Notes under the pieces: generated by a model
What the model saw: only the letters and a program-made list of their open reading frames with translations
What the model was told of the DNA's origin: nothing
Database searches by the model: none
Origin: Tubiluchus corallicola
Taxonomy: Eukaryota > Priapulida > Priapulimorpha > Priapulimorphida > Tubiluchidae
Assembly (NCBI GenBank): GCA_030141605.1
Contig: JAQGDQ010000894.1
Span: forward strand, 1-47,500
Direction: 5' to 3'
Length of the DNA: 47,500 bases
Position numbers and translations under genes: made by a program
Part shown: positions 23,501 to 32,088 of the stretch, one piece after another
Layout: each line of letters opens with the position of its first letter
Position numbering within the stretch: position 1 is the first letter of the stretch

Positions 23501-24442
23501 TAGATTGTGGTTCTCATGGTTACTGTGAGGTTTGGGGTTCATCTTATAAGTGCAAATGCAACAGTGGCTGGGGTGGAGATCGTTGCGGTCGAAGAAGTAA
23601 GTTGGCCTTGTAATTTTTGATTAGTTGTTCAAATAAATAAATGCTCTAACCAGAGCCTGATTAAGGTGTGTTGTGCCCTAAGCACACCCACCACCTGGTG
23701 CCCTGGCTGTCTCCTTTGCCTCTTTCGTGACTCAACACATACAAATGTGATACATATTATGCGCCATTGTTATATAAAAATAACTCCATTGCTCTATGTG
23801 GGATTTAAGCCTATGCCACTTGAATTCTTTATTGACCTCAAAATGAAATGTTAACTAAATAAATCAGCTACAAAAAGGTATGATGCCTACCAACAGCAAA
23901 AAATAATCACTGTCCTTTAGCTATCTACCTCACATTTTGAAGTATATAAGACTTTCATGATTTTTAACATACTTTGTTAAAATTTTCATCTGTTTTCCAT
24001 GTACATGTATTATTTTTTGCCAGCTTGGTGCCCCCTGAGCCTTGGTTTCCTAAGCACGGCCCTAGCTTTAACAAATATTGAATGTAGTTGTTTGCCCCAG
24101 AAGCTTTTGTGCTGATTAATGCATCCTAAGCACCACCAAATCCTCAAGATGGTGGTCAATTTGTCAACCATGTTGAAGATCCCGGTGCAGTATTTCATTC
24201 TCTCTGGTATTAAAGCTTTAAACTTCACGAATAATTAAAAAATAACAGAAAATACTTTTTTCATAAAATCAGAAGACAAATGTCGGCTCCCGTGCAAAAA
24301 TGGAGGACGATGCGTAAGGGTTGGAAATAAAAAGACTTGTCGTTGTCCCAAGGGTTGGAGTGGCAAATTTTGTGAAGTTCGTAGAGTGCCCTCCCCTTGC
24401 AGTGGAGGCTTGTATAGTAACTGTGGCAATCAGTGGTGGTAA
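10874..24442 (+). CDS. EGF gene 1: secreted multi-EGF protein, 21 EGF domains (spliced gene)
   Basis: The spliced coding exons are 10874-11018, 12404-12553, 13388-13495, 14200-14439, 16005-16118, 18430-19230, 20062-20193, 20835-20948, 21080-21202, 22107-22220, 22323-22436, 22532-22645, 22809-22949, 23081-23203, 23486-23596 and 24273-24442. They give 937 residues: a signal peptide ([17 protein letters not shown]), a ~32-residue linker and 21 EGF domains. Every intron is phase 1, and each internal exon length is a multiple of three. Modules begin D-P-C and lack the D-x-D-E calcium-binding motif. No transmembrane segment, GPI signal or other domain is present, so the protein should be extracellular. 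Skipping 24273-24442 and joining 23596 to 25495 gives an alternative 891-residue form. The paralogue is at 40527-44122. The family resembles EGF-array matrix or adhesive proteins in overall design; exact identity is not recognised. Confidence 0.85.
11079..11692 (+). repeat. dispersed repeat family R1, copy 1 (intron 1 of EGF gene 1)
   Basis: It starts AGGAAGACAGGATGATTTTT and ends AAGATTGG...CCGGTTTTGC. Shared landmarks with the other copies include ATTCCACGAG, TAACAGCGAAGAAC and AATATTTTAAAGAGTAGATT. Copies 2 and 3 lie at 38505-39080 and 43520-43925, in the same orientation. The ends are not inverted repeats and no open frame is conserved, so it is a non-autonomous element of unknown class. 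Confidence 0.8.
12404..12553 (+). CDS. EGF gene 1, exon 2: EGF 1
   Basis: Acceptor CTTTTCCAG, donor GTTTGT, phase 1-1, 50 codons. One EGF with spacing C-x4-C-x5-C-x18-C-x-C-x8-C; the long third loop holds S-P-Q-W and an N-T-S glycosylation sequon. C-R-S-H-P-C fits the O-glucose consensus C1-x-S-x-P-C2, and N-Y-G-T-C fits the O-fucose consensus. The orthologous exon in gene 2 is 41255-41407, with the same unusual donor. Confidence 0.9.
12740..13000. repeat. GA-rich microsatellite in intron 2
   Basis: (GA)n with AAAG and GGGA variants, about 260 bp. It creates Arg/Glu-rich and Ser/Leu-rich artefact frames. It lies between EGF exons 2 and 3. Confidence 0.9.
13388..13495 (+). CDS. EGF gene 1, exon 3: EGF 2
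   Basis: Preceded by TTGCAATGTAG, donor GTAAGA, phase 1-1, 36 codons. Short class-B-like module with D-R-C in place of D-P-C, then C-G-S-H-G-S-C (O-fucose consensus), R-C-E-C and S-G-W-S-G-T-N-C. All six cysteines are present. Confidence 0.88.
13761..14085. repeat. inverted-repeat element in intron 3
   Basis: Left arm AAAAAAGTCACAGGAAAAGG (about 13770) is inverted at about 14062 as TTTTTTCCTGTGACTTTTTACC. The interior repeats AAAAGTCACAG. Probably a small foldback element; no duplication of flanking DNA is clear. Confidence 0.5.
14200..14439 (+). CDS. EGF gene 1, exon 4: EGF 3 and 4
   Basis: Acceptor TTCATTTAG, donor GTAAGC, phase 1-1, 80 codons. Two EGF domains in one exon: D-P-C-Y-D-N-P-C...N-T-G-Y-S-G-S-R-C, and [14 protein letters not shown]...S-G-W-R-G-R-H-C. 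They are joined by Q-G-S-Y. The double module implies loss of an intron between two once separate exons. Confidence 0.92.
14530..14592. repeat. (GA)n microsatellite in intron 4
   Basis: A nearly pure AG run beginning about 90 bp after the donor of exon 4. Confidence 0.95.
14849..14994. mobile_element. foldback MITE with ~65-bp arms (intron 4)
   Basis: CCAAATATGTAATTAATAAG starts the left arm and CTTATTAATTACCTATTTGG ends the right arm. The internal ends meet at CTAATTATG / CATAATTAG around a 16-bp loop. Mismatches are few, so a long hairpin could form in RNA or single-stranded DNA. No coding capacity. Confidence 0.85.
15685..15724 (+). ncRNA. hammerhead-ribozyme-like core, probably inactive relic
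   Basis: CTGATGA (15685-15691) is followed by a perfect 5-bp stem II, GACAG (15693-15697) with CTGTC (15705-15709). Then comes GAAA (15710-15713) and a 3-bp stem III, ATG/CAT, with a TTTGG loop. The nucleotide after the stem III U is G, where the family needs A, C or U, and stem I does not pair visibly. It is therefore read as a decayed copy. Confidence 0.4.
16005..16118 (+). CDS. EGF gene 1, exon 5: EGF 5
   Basis: Preceded by TATCTAATAG, donor GTAAGT, phase 1-1, 38 codons. Class B module: [28 protein letters not shown], then D-I-R. The Ser before Cys3 keeps the O-fucose consensus that most class B units have lost to Tyr. Confidence 0.92.
16119..18429 (+). other. EGF gene 1, intron 5
   Basis: A 2.3-kb intron containing the large foldback at 16321-16930 and a LINE/SINE-tail-like ATTTTGAATTTGAATATTTTGAATTG at about 16990. 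No further EGF exon was found; a D-P-C-like run at 18037 lacks EGF spacing. Confidence 0.7.
16321..16930. mobile_element. large foldback element, ~220-bp arms
   Basis: The left arm starts GTATAATCAG and passes through GATAATGAAGG, GCAGGCCACTCATACGTATT and TGCTTGTTCCAAGAAAACG (to about 16544). The right arm (about 16707-16930) carries the inverse of each, ending TGATTATATA. The 160-bp centre is AT-rich and unique. No transposase. It is probably a non-autonomous foldback transposon or two opposed copies of one element. Confidence 0.85.
18430..19230 (+). CDS. EGF gene 1, exon 6: EGF 6-11, six domains in one exon
   Basis: Acceptor TTCAACAG, donor GTAAGG, phase 1-1, 267 codons. Six complete EGF domains without introns. 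The second to fifth have a long loop between Cys3 and Cys4 (for example I-P-L-A-R-E-D or R-P-L-S-S-D-R-W); the first and sixth are short. Several carry C-x-x-G-W-T-G-x-x-C, matching the extracellular O-GlcNAc (EOGT) consensus, and the fifth contains an N-W-T sequon. The open frame continues upstream to 18303 only by chance. These domains are less Tyr-rich than the other modules. Confidence 0.93.
19231..20061 (+). other. EGF gene 1, intron 6
   Basis: Unique AT-rich sequence with no extra exon or clear repeat, ending at the acceptor CACGTTAG. Confidence 0.7.
20062..20193 (+). CDS. EGF gene 1, exon 7: EGF 12, the only class A module of this gene
   Basis: Phase 1-1, 44 codons, donor GTAAGC. Spacing C-x4-C-x5-C-x14-C-x-C-x8-C with [14 protein letters not shown] and [13 protein letters not shown]. 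Same length and layout as the five class A exons of gene 2, so it is their likely counterpart. Tyr and Gly make up a large share, and the O-fucose motif G-T-C is present. Confidence 0.93.
20835..20948 (+). CDS. EGF gene 1, exon 8: EGF 13 (class B)
   Basis: Acceptor CTTTCAG, donor GTAAGT, phase 1-1, 38 codons. [35 protein letters not shown]. Tyr precedes Cys3, so the O-fucose consensus is absent. Confidence 0.93.
21080..21202 (+). CDS. EGF gene 1, exon 9: EGF 14 (class B, long linker)
   Basis: Preceded by TATCTTTAG, donor GTAATT, phase 1-1, 41 codons. [28 protein letters not shown], then H-Q-D-I-I-H. It shares this D-I-(I/V)-H linker only with exon 14, suggesting that a block of exons, not single exons, was duplicated. 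Confidence 0.93.
21203..22106 (+). other. EGF gene 1, intron 9
   Basis: No exon seen. A short (ATT)n run lies at about 21808-21824. A TAGCTGAGTGG A-box-like word at about 21594 has no B-box partner. Confidence 0.65.
22107..22220 (+). CDS. EGF gene 1, exon 10: EGF 15 (class B)
   Basis: Acceptor TTTTTCAG, donor GTAAGA, phase 1-1, 38 codons. [36 protein letters not shown]. It differs from exon 11 at about 9 of 114 positions, marking a recent duplication. Confidence 0.94.
22323..22436 (+). CDS. EGF gene 1, exon 11: EGF 16 (class B)
   Basis: Acceptor CTTTTCAG, donor GTAAGA, phase 1-1, 38 codons. Near-identical protein to exon 10 (N-S-G-W in place of N-T-G-W; Y-Q-D in place of Y-R-D). The intron on its 5' side is only 102 bp. 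Confidence 0.94.
22532..22645 (+). CDS. EGF gene 1, exon 12: EGF 17 (class B)
   Basis: Acceptor TTTTTAG, donor GTTAGT (weaker), phase 1-1, 38 codons. [36 protein letters not shown]. Third member of the young exon cluster; the preceding intron is 95 bp. Confidence 0.93.
22809..22949 (+). CDS. EGF gene 1, exon 13: EGF 18
   Basis: Acceptor TTGTTTCAG, donor GTAACA, phase 1-1, 47 codons. [14 protein letters not shown], a longer third loop with D-S-Y-K-D-D-E-L, then S-G-W-T-G-T-L-C and T-V-T-I-S-H. It resembles the modules of exon 4 and exon 6 more than class B. The C-x-x-G-W-T-G pattern fits the EOGT consensus. Confidence 0.92.
23081..23203 (+). CDS. EGF gene 1, exon 14: EGF 19 (class B, long linker)
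   Basis: Acceptor TTTCCATAG, donor GTAAGT, phase 1-1, 41 codons. [32 protein letters not shown] and H-E-D-I-V-H. Closest to exon 9. Thr before Cys3 restores the O-fucose consensus. Confidence 0.93.
23486..23596 (+). CDS. EGF gene 1, exon 15: EGF 20 (class B, last conserved module)
   Basis: Acceptor CTTTCAG, donor GTAAGT, phase 1-1, 37 codons. [35 protein letters not shown]. The end codon A|AA gives Lys. It corresponds to the last EGF exon of gene 2 (43361-43471), which also ends basic (D-R-K-K). It can splice in frame either to 24273 or to 25495. Confidence 0.92.
24273..24442 (+). CDS. EGF gene 1, exon 16: EGF 21 and C-terminus, alternative terminal exon
   Basis: Acceptor AAAATCAG (weak pyrimidine tract). 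Encodes [14 protein letters not shown]...K-G-W-S-G-K-F-C and a tail [16 protein letters not shown] with TAA at 24440. The module lacks D-P-C and is Lys/Arg-rich. A good donor GTAAGA at 24439 overlaps the stop. Spliced to 25495 it creates TG|A, again a stop, one residue earlier. Confidence 0.75.
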
Positions 24443-25494
24443 GAGAACTTGTGCAGAGCCTTTCCCTTTGCTTGCTGGTATCACGCATGGCAGAATTCAC
24501 CACTATTTGCTTTTTGCACGCAACGTAGGGGAGAAATATTTCTCTCTCTCATTTTAGAACAAGTACTACAGATGCCTTAGAAAGTGCTAGTGTGAATTAG
24601 ATTTTCGTGCTTGCTAAATTATGATAGCACCAAAATGCTGCATACATGCTGACTTCACAAACGAAACTACAAATTTACTATTCTTCATCTAAGTGAGTGC
24701 TTTCTTGAGACTTTGCTTGAAAATTGCTCAGGGACGTGGTCCTTCAAAACAATGGCAGTGACGTAGTGTGGCATTCAAAAGAATGATATTCAAACCGCTG
24801 AGCTCTGCAGAGCCTCCGAAGGGACATGGTGAAAAAATTTAATTCGTTTAATCCATGCGCACGAAATACTAATTAAAAAATATTAAAAATTTATATTTAT
24901 ATTTATATGAAATATTAAAATTTGTTTCACAATGTCTTGTCAGGGGCTCCGTAGAACTCTATCCACATGGTCAGTTTTCTCTGACAGTTTGCACGTAATT
25001 ATTTGTTGAGGGGGTGTTCTTCTCTGTTATTCCTGAAATGGTGTTAATGCGGTCTGTGTGAAAACGTGACTTGTTTTAGCAGGTGGATTTAAAAAGGAAA
25101 ATTAAAGCCATTGCTCATTTCCAATCAGTACAGTGATTTAAAAAGATTCAAACTTAAATTTGATATAGTAAAATTTTATAGTAAAACGTTGATTAGTAGT
25201 TTTGCCTATTTAAAGCAGTAAGAATCTTCTATAAAGTTAACTTAACTGTATTGACTTTTCTGTATGCCTTCCGTTAGAAAAAGTGAATTGTGCTATCCTA
25301 CATTGTCTTGGGTGAAAATTGCTGAGTTGCTACTGTGATCTAAAGTTTTCAATTATATTACTATGCCTTGGAGTAGAAATTGCAGAATCAGACTAGATTA
25401 CAGAACTGAACTAGATTGCGCCTGCGCCACTCTCACACTATTACGTCATTAATGAGTGTGTAAGCGCAACTTATATATGTTTATTCTTTTTCAG

Positions 25495-25526
25495 AAATTG
25501 GCATCGACAATTGGAGCAGTTGGTAA
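25495..25526 (+). CDS. EGF gene 1, exon 17: short alternative C-terminal tail
   Basis: Acceptor TCTTTTTCAG. In phase 1 after exon 15 it reads K-I-G-I-D-N-W-S-S-W and TAA (25524-25526). The tail exon of gene 2 also starts K-I and follows the same last class B module, which supports this as the ancestral terminal exon. If exon 16 is included, this exon is 3' UTR. Confidence 0.65.
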
Positions 25527-26125
25527 TAGGCCTAATTTGCAATTATGACTTCAACTACTCGTTGTCTGAGTCAGCAGCCATCACGAAGAGCAAAATGCCA
25601 CGGTGGTGTTACAGAATTTTGTGTGTCACTGTGTTGATATAGTTTCTATTTTTTTAGAGTTTTCAATCTTTGCCTTTGTTTCCGCTGTGTCAAACCACCA
25701 TGACTTAAAAACCACTAAAACTAAACTAAACTACTATTCTGCCGTGAAATGTTTTAACTTGCACATGCTGTGGTATGTATTACTGACCAACACTACTGCA
25801 TTACTTTACTGGAGCAGGATTTAAGATAATTAAAGAAGTAAAGCGTTAGGATGCCCTTAATTTACAAAAATCTTTACCACATTAAATTACTGAATATCGT
25901 TTTCAATTGATTGTTTTATTGATAGCTTTGCGTGCAATCAATATTAATATAAGTTAATTATTTATGAGTGCTTATAATGAGAACGTGTGTGTGTGAGTAA
26001 AATGAGAGAAATTGTGCAGTAATTATTTAATGCACTTCTGTATGTAATAGTCCAAATGTATTTTTAGTATATATAGCAAATGTTTATGGTGTGTATTAAA
26101 AATAAAATATTGACGTTGGATTAGG
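25527..26125 (+). other. EGF gene 1, 3' UTR
   Basis: No coding features. Ends shortly after a canonical AATAAA at 26101-26106 in a TA-rich context (TGTATTAAAAATAAAATATTG). Confidence 0.65.
26101..26106 (+). terminator. polyadenylation signal of EGF gene 1
   Basis: Canonical AATAAA about 575 bp after the TAA of exon 17. It is the last canonical signal I see before the tandem array at 26295. Confidence 0.65.
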
Positions 26126-26294
26126 AACACTGTTTTGTGTTTTGAACATATGCTGATCAATATTTTAGTTTTTTAAAAGAATGCTGAAACATAGTCATCT
26201 ATTCTGAGAGATCGTATTAGACCAGAAAATTTACAGAACGTTCAAACAAAACCGTCACTCTAAGAAAAACACGTGCGTTTATTTCAGAATTTTT

Positions 26295-26789
26295 GTACTG
26301 ACCCATATTAAGCAAAAAACAAAATGGCCGGCGTCAAATGCATAATTCTGTACTGAGCCATATTAAGAAAAGAAAAAAATGGCCGCCGTCAAATGCATAA
26401 TGCTGTACTGAGCCATATTAAGAAAAGAAAAAAATGGCCGCCGTCAAATGCATAATTTTTGTACTAAGCCATATTAAGCAAAGAAACAAATGGCCGCCGT
26501 CAAATGCATAATTTTTGTACTGAGCCATATTAAGCCAAGAACAAAATGGCGGCCGTCAAATGCATAATTTTTGTACTGAGCCATATTAAGCCAAGAACAA
26601 AATGGCGGCCGTCAAATTCATAATTTTTGTACTGAGCCATATTAAGCAAAGAACAAAATGGCGGCCGTCAAATGCATAATTTTTGTACTGAGCCATATTA
26701 AGCAAAGAACAAACGAAAATGGCCGCAGTCAAATGCATAATTTTTGTACTGAGCCATATTAAGCAAAGAACAAATGGCGGCCGTCAAAT
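26295..26789. repeat. ~56-bp tandem repeat, 9 copies, with YY1-like motifs
   Basis: Copies start (GTACTG or GTACTA) at about 26295, 26350, 26405, 26461, 26517, 26573, 26629, 26685 and 26746. Each contains CCATATTAAG (AGCCATATT in most copies; ACCCATATT in the first) and AAATGG followed by CGGCCGTC or CCGCCGTC. CCATATT and AAATGGCGGC (complement GCCGCCATTT) fit the known YY1/Pho core CCATNTT and GCCGCCAT. It begins about 190 bp after the poly(A) signal of EGF gene 1. Confidence 0.9.
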
Positions 26790-28764
26790 AAAATGATTTC
26801 AAGATTTCAGTGATCGAGAAACTAATTATTTTTGGTTAGCCATATTTTGTTTTGTTTTTTGATTGATGGTTTCATTTTTGAAATCGGAGCCACCCGGAAG
26901 AGGTGGTGGTGATGGGGGTCAGAAAAGCTCAACAAATAGCCATTTTTCGCGGTTTGACTGGGACGGTGCCAGTAACAGTTGGATAGCCCATGGGCATAAT
27001 AGAGGGGTATTTAGATTTCGCGTCAGGCATCCCTTCGGCTTCCCGCAACGGTTTCCCAGACCTAACCACTTGATTTTTTTTGAGATTTTGTTCGAACAAC
27101 ATTTAAAACCATGTAGGTCTGCAATATAATGGATAAACTTCATCACTGGATGTGCCTAAATAAGAGTGTTTGTAATTTCAAAAAGTTTTTACAGGGTTCA
27201 CTAATCTGTTGCCATTTACTCAGTTTTCACGTTTTCATTGTTGCTATCATCATCCATCATCATCATCATCACCAAGGCAGTGGTGGCTATGGCGTGGTGT
27301 GAGTGGTACGATGTGGGTGGCGTAGTGGGTGTAGCGTGGTGAGATGTGGGTGATGTTGATATAGTGCGAGTGAGGAGTGGTGTGGTGTGACGATGTAATA
27401 TCCAGAATTTGTACAGTACATTAACAACACTGTATTTGAATTACAAGCTATTGGCAAGCATTTGGGGAAGAAGTTCTATTGCCTTTCGTTTTGTGCTTTT
27501 TTTATTTAACATTTTATTTAATACAAAACATACTTTTCAAATGATAAAAACCAAGATATTTAAAAAACATAAACAAATACGAGCACTAACCGACTGTCAA
27601 TGAATGCAATTAGTTGTAATCAGTAAATATACAATGACTACACTCTAGCAAATTTGGTTGTTCTGTAAATCATTAGAATACGTGTTTCAAAGATAAGCAA
27701 TTATCTTCAACTTTTTCTTGTATGCCAAGGTTGGCAACTGCATACGTCTCTCCCCCTTATACATATATTTAATACAGATCACTGTATGATTAAATTTCAG
27801 TGTTTGTAATTTGCTTCGAGTATACCAAACATAAAATTTTACTATTAAAATGGTCTTATTTAAACATAGGAAATTTTAAATGGAAACTTTGCAAAATTAC
27901 AACAGACTTACCAATTTCTAATACATTACTTGTACTTTGCACCCATCATTGTTTGAAATGTTCCCATATGAGTTTTACTTTATCACAATCCCACAGAATA
28001 TGTAATATGGTTTCTGTTTCTGAATTCTGCTTTCGTTTTGTGCTTTACTTCGGCAGGACAATTCAAATTTGTACAACACATGCAAATTGCTGACAGAAGT
28101 TAGAAGTTATGTAATAAAATGTTGCAGGCTCTGTATCTGTTTACAACATAACTTTATGGAAAACATCAATTTTTTGCCATTTAATAAGTACTTTTATTCT
28201 TAGCAAAACAAATGGTTATCTCTCATTCGTCTTTCAAATATGTTACTCAAACATATTCTAGCATTTACAGGTCATTGCTGGATCTAAATTCACGTAAAGG
28301 GAAAATAAGAAACTCATATTTCAAAATTCAAATGCATCGTATAATTTTGAAAAAATCATATATAAGTCTTGTTAAGAGGCATACATGTGTTCAATTGACA
28401 AAATACAATGTCAGCAAAATAAATTCATCGGTGTTGGGAAACAAAAAAATGCATTACAAAACTTACATGTATTTAGTATGTATACTTAGGAAAAAATAAC
28501 TAACAGTTATACATGAATACAGGCCAACCAGCATAAATTTGTCAAAAATATAACAAAGAGACAACAACATTACAAGCTAAAACTGTATTTACAAAAAAGA
28601 TCCTTGTTGTTGAGTTTCAGAATATTATAATTTGTGCAACATTTTTATGGACCACAAATAATCACCCAGTCTCTAAAACAGGTCATTCAGATTTAAACAA
28701 GACTAAGAAGGAGTGTTTTTTGTTTTTGTGATTTGCAAGTCTTTTGGATAATAGTGATCTTGAA
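26790..28764. other. intergenic, no gene recognised
   Basis: Contains an (ATC/TCA)n run with a GTGG-rich segment (about 27245-27395), a degenerate G/T-rich low-complexity tract. The remainder is AT-rich unique sequence. Short open frames show no support. Confidence 0.6.
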
Positions 28765-31700
28765 GGTTTTTTGACAGTTTTTTGGCTTTTGCATATTTTT
28801 TTTGGTAGTTATCTTGTTTTTACAATTTTTTGTGTTTGTCTGGATTTTACGGATTTTCTTGTATTTTTTCAGATTTTACGGTTTTTCTCGTTTTCTGGAT
28901 TTTACAGATTTTTTGGCAGTTTTGTAGATTTCACGGATTTTTTTGGTAGAATTTTAAAGAATTTACGGATTTTTTTGTTAATTTTTTTAAGATTTTACCG
29001 ATTTTTTTAGAGTTTTCTAGATTTTACGGATTTTTTAGTAGTTTTTTTAAGATTTTACGGATTTTCTTTAACAGTTTTCTGGATTTTACGGATTTTTTGG
29101 CAGTTTTGTAGATTTTACGGATTTTTATTTGGTAGGTTTTTAAAGAGTTTACGGATTTTTTTGTTAATTTTTTTAAGATTTTACGGATTTTTTTTAGAGT
29201 TTTGTAGATTTTACGGATTTTTTTTGCTAGTTTTTTTAAGATTTTACGGATTATTTTGGTAGTTTTTTAAGATTTTACGGATTTTTTAACAGTTATCTGA
29301 TTTTACAGATTTTTTTGGTCGATTTTTAAAAAGTTTACGGATTTTTTTTTAGAGTTTTCTAGATTTTACGGATATTTTTCGGTAGCTTTTTAAGATTTTA
29401 CGGATTTTTTTGCTGGTTTTTTTAAGATTTTACGGATTTTTTTAACAGTTTTCTGGATTTTATGGATTTTTGTAACAATTTTCTAGATTTTACAGATTTT
29501 TTTGGAGTTTTCTACATTTTACGGATTTTTTTGTAGTTTTTTAAGATTTTACGGATTTTTTTGGGAGATTTTTAAAGAGTACGGATTTTTTTGGTAGCTT
29601 TTTAAGATTTTACGATTTTTTTAACAGTTTTCTCTATTTTACAGATTTTTTAACAGTTATCTGATTTTACGGATTTTTTGGGTTGCTTTTTAAGATTTTA
29701 CGGATTTTTTTAACAGTTTTCTGGATTTTACGGATTTTTGTAACAATTTTCTAGATTTTACAGATTTTTTAAGAGTTTTCTGGATTTTACGGATTTTTTT
29801 TGGTAGTTTTGTAGATTTTACGGAATTTTTTGGGTAGGTTTTTAAAGAGTTTACGGATTTTTTTAGAGTTTTCTGGATTTTATGGATTTTTTTTGGTAGT
29901 TTTTTTAAGATTTTAGGGATTTTTTTAACAGTTTTCTGGATTTTACGGATTTTTTGGCGGTTTTGTAGATTTTACGGATTTTTTTGGGAGATTTTTAAAG
30001 AGTTTACGGATTTTTTTGTTAGTTTTTTTAAGATTTTACGATTTTTTAAACAGTTTTCTCTATTTTACAGATTTTTTTAACAGTTATCTGATTTTACGGA
30101 TTTTTTTGGGTTGCTTTTTAAGATTTTACGGATTTTTTTGCTAATTTTTTTAAGATTTTACGGATTTTTTTAACAGTTTTCTGGATTTTACGGATTTTTG
30201 TAACAATTTTCTAGATTTTACAGATTTTTTTTGAGTTTTCTACATTTTACGGATTTTTTTGGCAGTTTTGTAGATTTTACGGATTTTTTTGGGAGATTTT
30301 TAAAGAGATTACGGATTTTTTTGTTAGTTTTTTTAAGATTTTATGATTTTTTTAACAGTTTTCTCTATTTTACAGATTTTTTTAACAGTTATCTGATTTT
30401 ACGGATTTTTTTGGGTAGATTTTCAAAGAGTTTACGGATTTTTTTAGAGTTTTCCATATTTTACGGATTTTTTTAGTAGTTTTTTAAATTTTACGGATTC
30501 TTTTGGTAGTTTTCTGAATTTTACGGATTTTTTTGGTAGTTTTCTAGATTTCACGGATTTTTTTGGTAGTTTTTTAAGACAGTACGGATTTTTTGGAAAG
30601 TTTTTGAGATTTTATAACAGATTTTTTTAACAGTTATCTGATTTTACGTATTTTTTTGGTAGATTTTTAAAGAGCTTACGGATTTTTTGGAGATTTCTAG
30701 ATTTTACAGATTTTTTTAACAGTTATCTGGATATTACGGATTTTTTTGGTAGATTTTCTAGATTTTACGGATTTTTTTGTTAGTTTTTTAAGAGTTTACA
30801 GATTTTTTCTTAGTTTTTTTAAGAGTTTACGGATTTTTTTGGTAGATTTTTAAAGAGTTTACGGATTTTTTTTTAGAGTTCTCTAGATATTACGGATTTT
30901 TTTAACAGTTTTCTGAATTTTACGGATTTTTTGGTAGTTTTTTAAAGGGTTTCCGGATTTTTTTAGAGTTTTCTGGATTTTACGGATTTTTTTAGTATAT
31001 TTTTAAAGAGTTTACGGATTTTTTTAGAGTTTTCTAGATTTTACGGATCTTTTAACAGTTTTCTGAATTATACGGATTTGTTTTGGTAGTTTTCTAGATG
31101 TTATGGATTTTTTTGGTAGTTTTTTAATATTTTTAAGGATTTTTTTGATAGATTTTTAAAGAGTTTACGGATTTTTTTACAGTTCTCAAGATATTACGGA
31201 TTTTTTTAACAGTTTTCTGAATTTTACGGATTTCTTTGGTAGTTTTCTAGATTTTACGGATTTTTTTGGTAGTTCTTTAAAGGGTTTACGGATTTTTTTA
31301 GAGTTTTCTAGATTTTACAGATTTTTTGGTAGTTTTTTAAGATTTTACGTTTTTTTGGAGATTTCTAGATTTTACGGATTTTTTTAACAGTTATCTGATT
31401 TTACGGATTTTTTTTAGAGTTTTCTAGATTTTGTGGATTTTTTTAACAGTTTTCTGAGATAAGGATTTTTTTTGGTAGTTTTCTAGATGTTATGGATTTT
31501 TTTGGTAGCTTTTTAAAATTTTAAGGATTTTTTTAACAGTTTTCTGGATTTACGGATTTTTGTAACAATTTTCTAGATTTTACAGATTTTTTTGGAGTTT
31601 TCTACATTTTACTGTAGATTTTACTGTAGATTTTACTGTAACATCTTGGAACAGTTTCAATTGTTAATAAGCAATGTAGAGCCTTATTGAGCAAACAAGA

Positions 31701-31800
31701 CCTTAGAAGCTTTTTTGAAGGTTTTTATGGAATTCTTGATAGTTTTCCGGATTTTATGGATTTTTTTTGTAGTTTTCTGGATTTTGCAGGGCTTTTTTAC
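28765..31800. repeat. ~31-bp T-tract minisatellite, about 3 kb
   Basis: The core unit is ACGGATTTTTTTGGTAGTTT followed by a spacer ending AGATTTT. At 31 bp per unit there are roughly 90 copies (length divided by period). Variants alternate in higher-order blocks of about four units; for example, the GGCAGTTTTGTAGATTT block returns near 28912, 29098 and 30261. Phe-rich frames such as 28744-29010 are translations of the repeat, not genes. Confidence 0.93.
31620..31706 (+). repeat. direct duplication, copy 1
   Basis: TTTACTGTAGATTTTACTGTA, then CTTGGAACAGTTTCAATTGT and AGCCTTATTGAG. It is repeated at 32765-32859 with few changes, about 1.15 kb downstream in the same orientation. This marks a segmental duplication at the edge of the T-tract array. 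Confidence 0.85.
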
Positions 31801-32088
31801 AACAAAACTACCAAAAAAGTTTTCTGAGATTTGCAGCTTCTTTTGTACTTTTCGTGATTTGATGTACTTTTTTGGGGATAGCAAAGATGTTCAGATTTCT
31901 GGTATTAGAAAAAACTTATTGGACTAAATTACGACATCACCCAATAGGTCTTCAGCCCATTAATCTGAATCATTATATTGACTCTCTAACATCAGGTCAA
32001 TATATTTTACAGAATGGAATTGGGAGATATGGACGTTACGTCGTTAAAGTAAACTTTTAAATTAAAATCCATGACATGGGACAATTTT

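Noticed and set aside
28744-30476. Phe-rich small proteins
   Set aside because: They are translations of the ~31-bp T-rich tandem repeat, without conserved starts or lengths.
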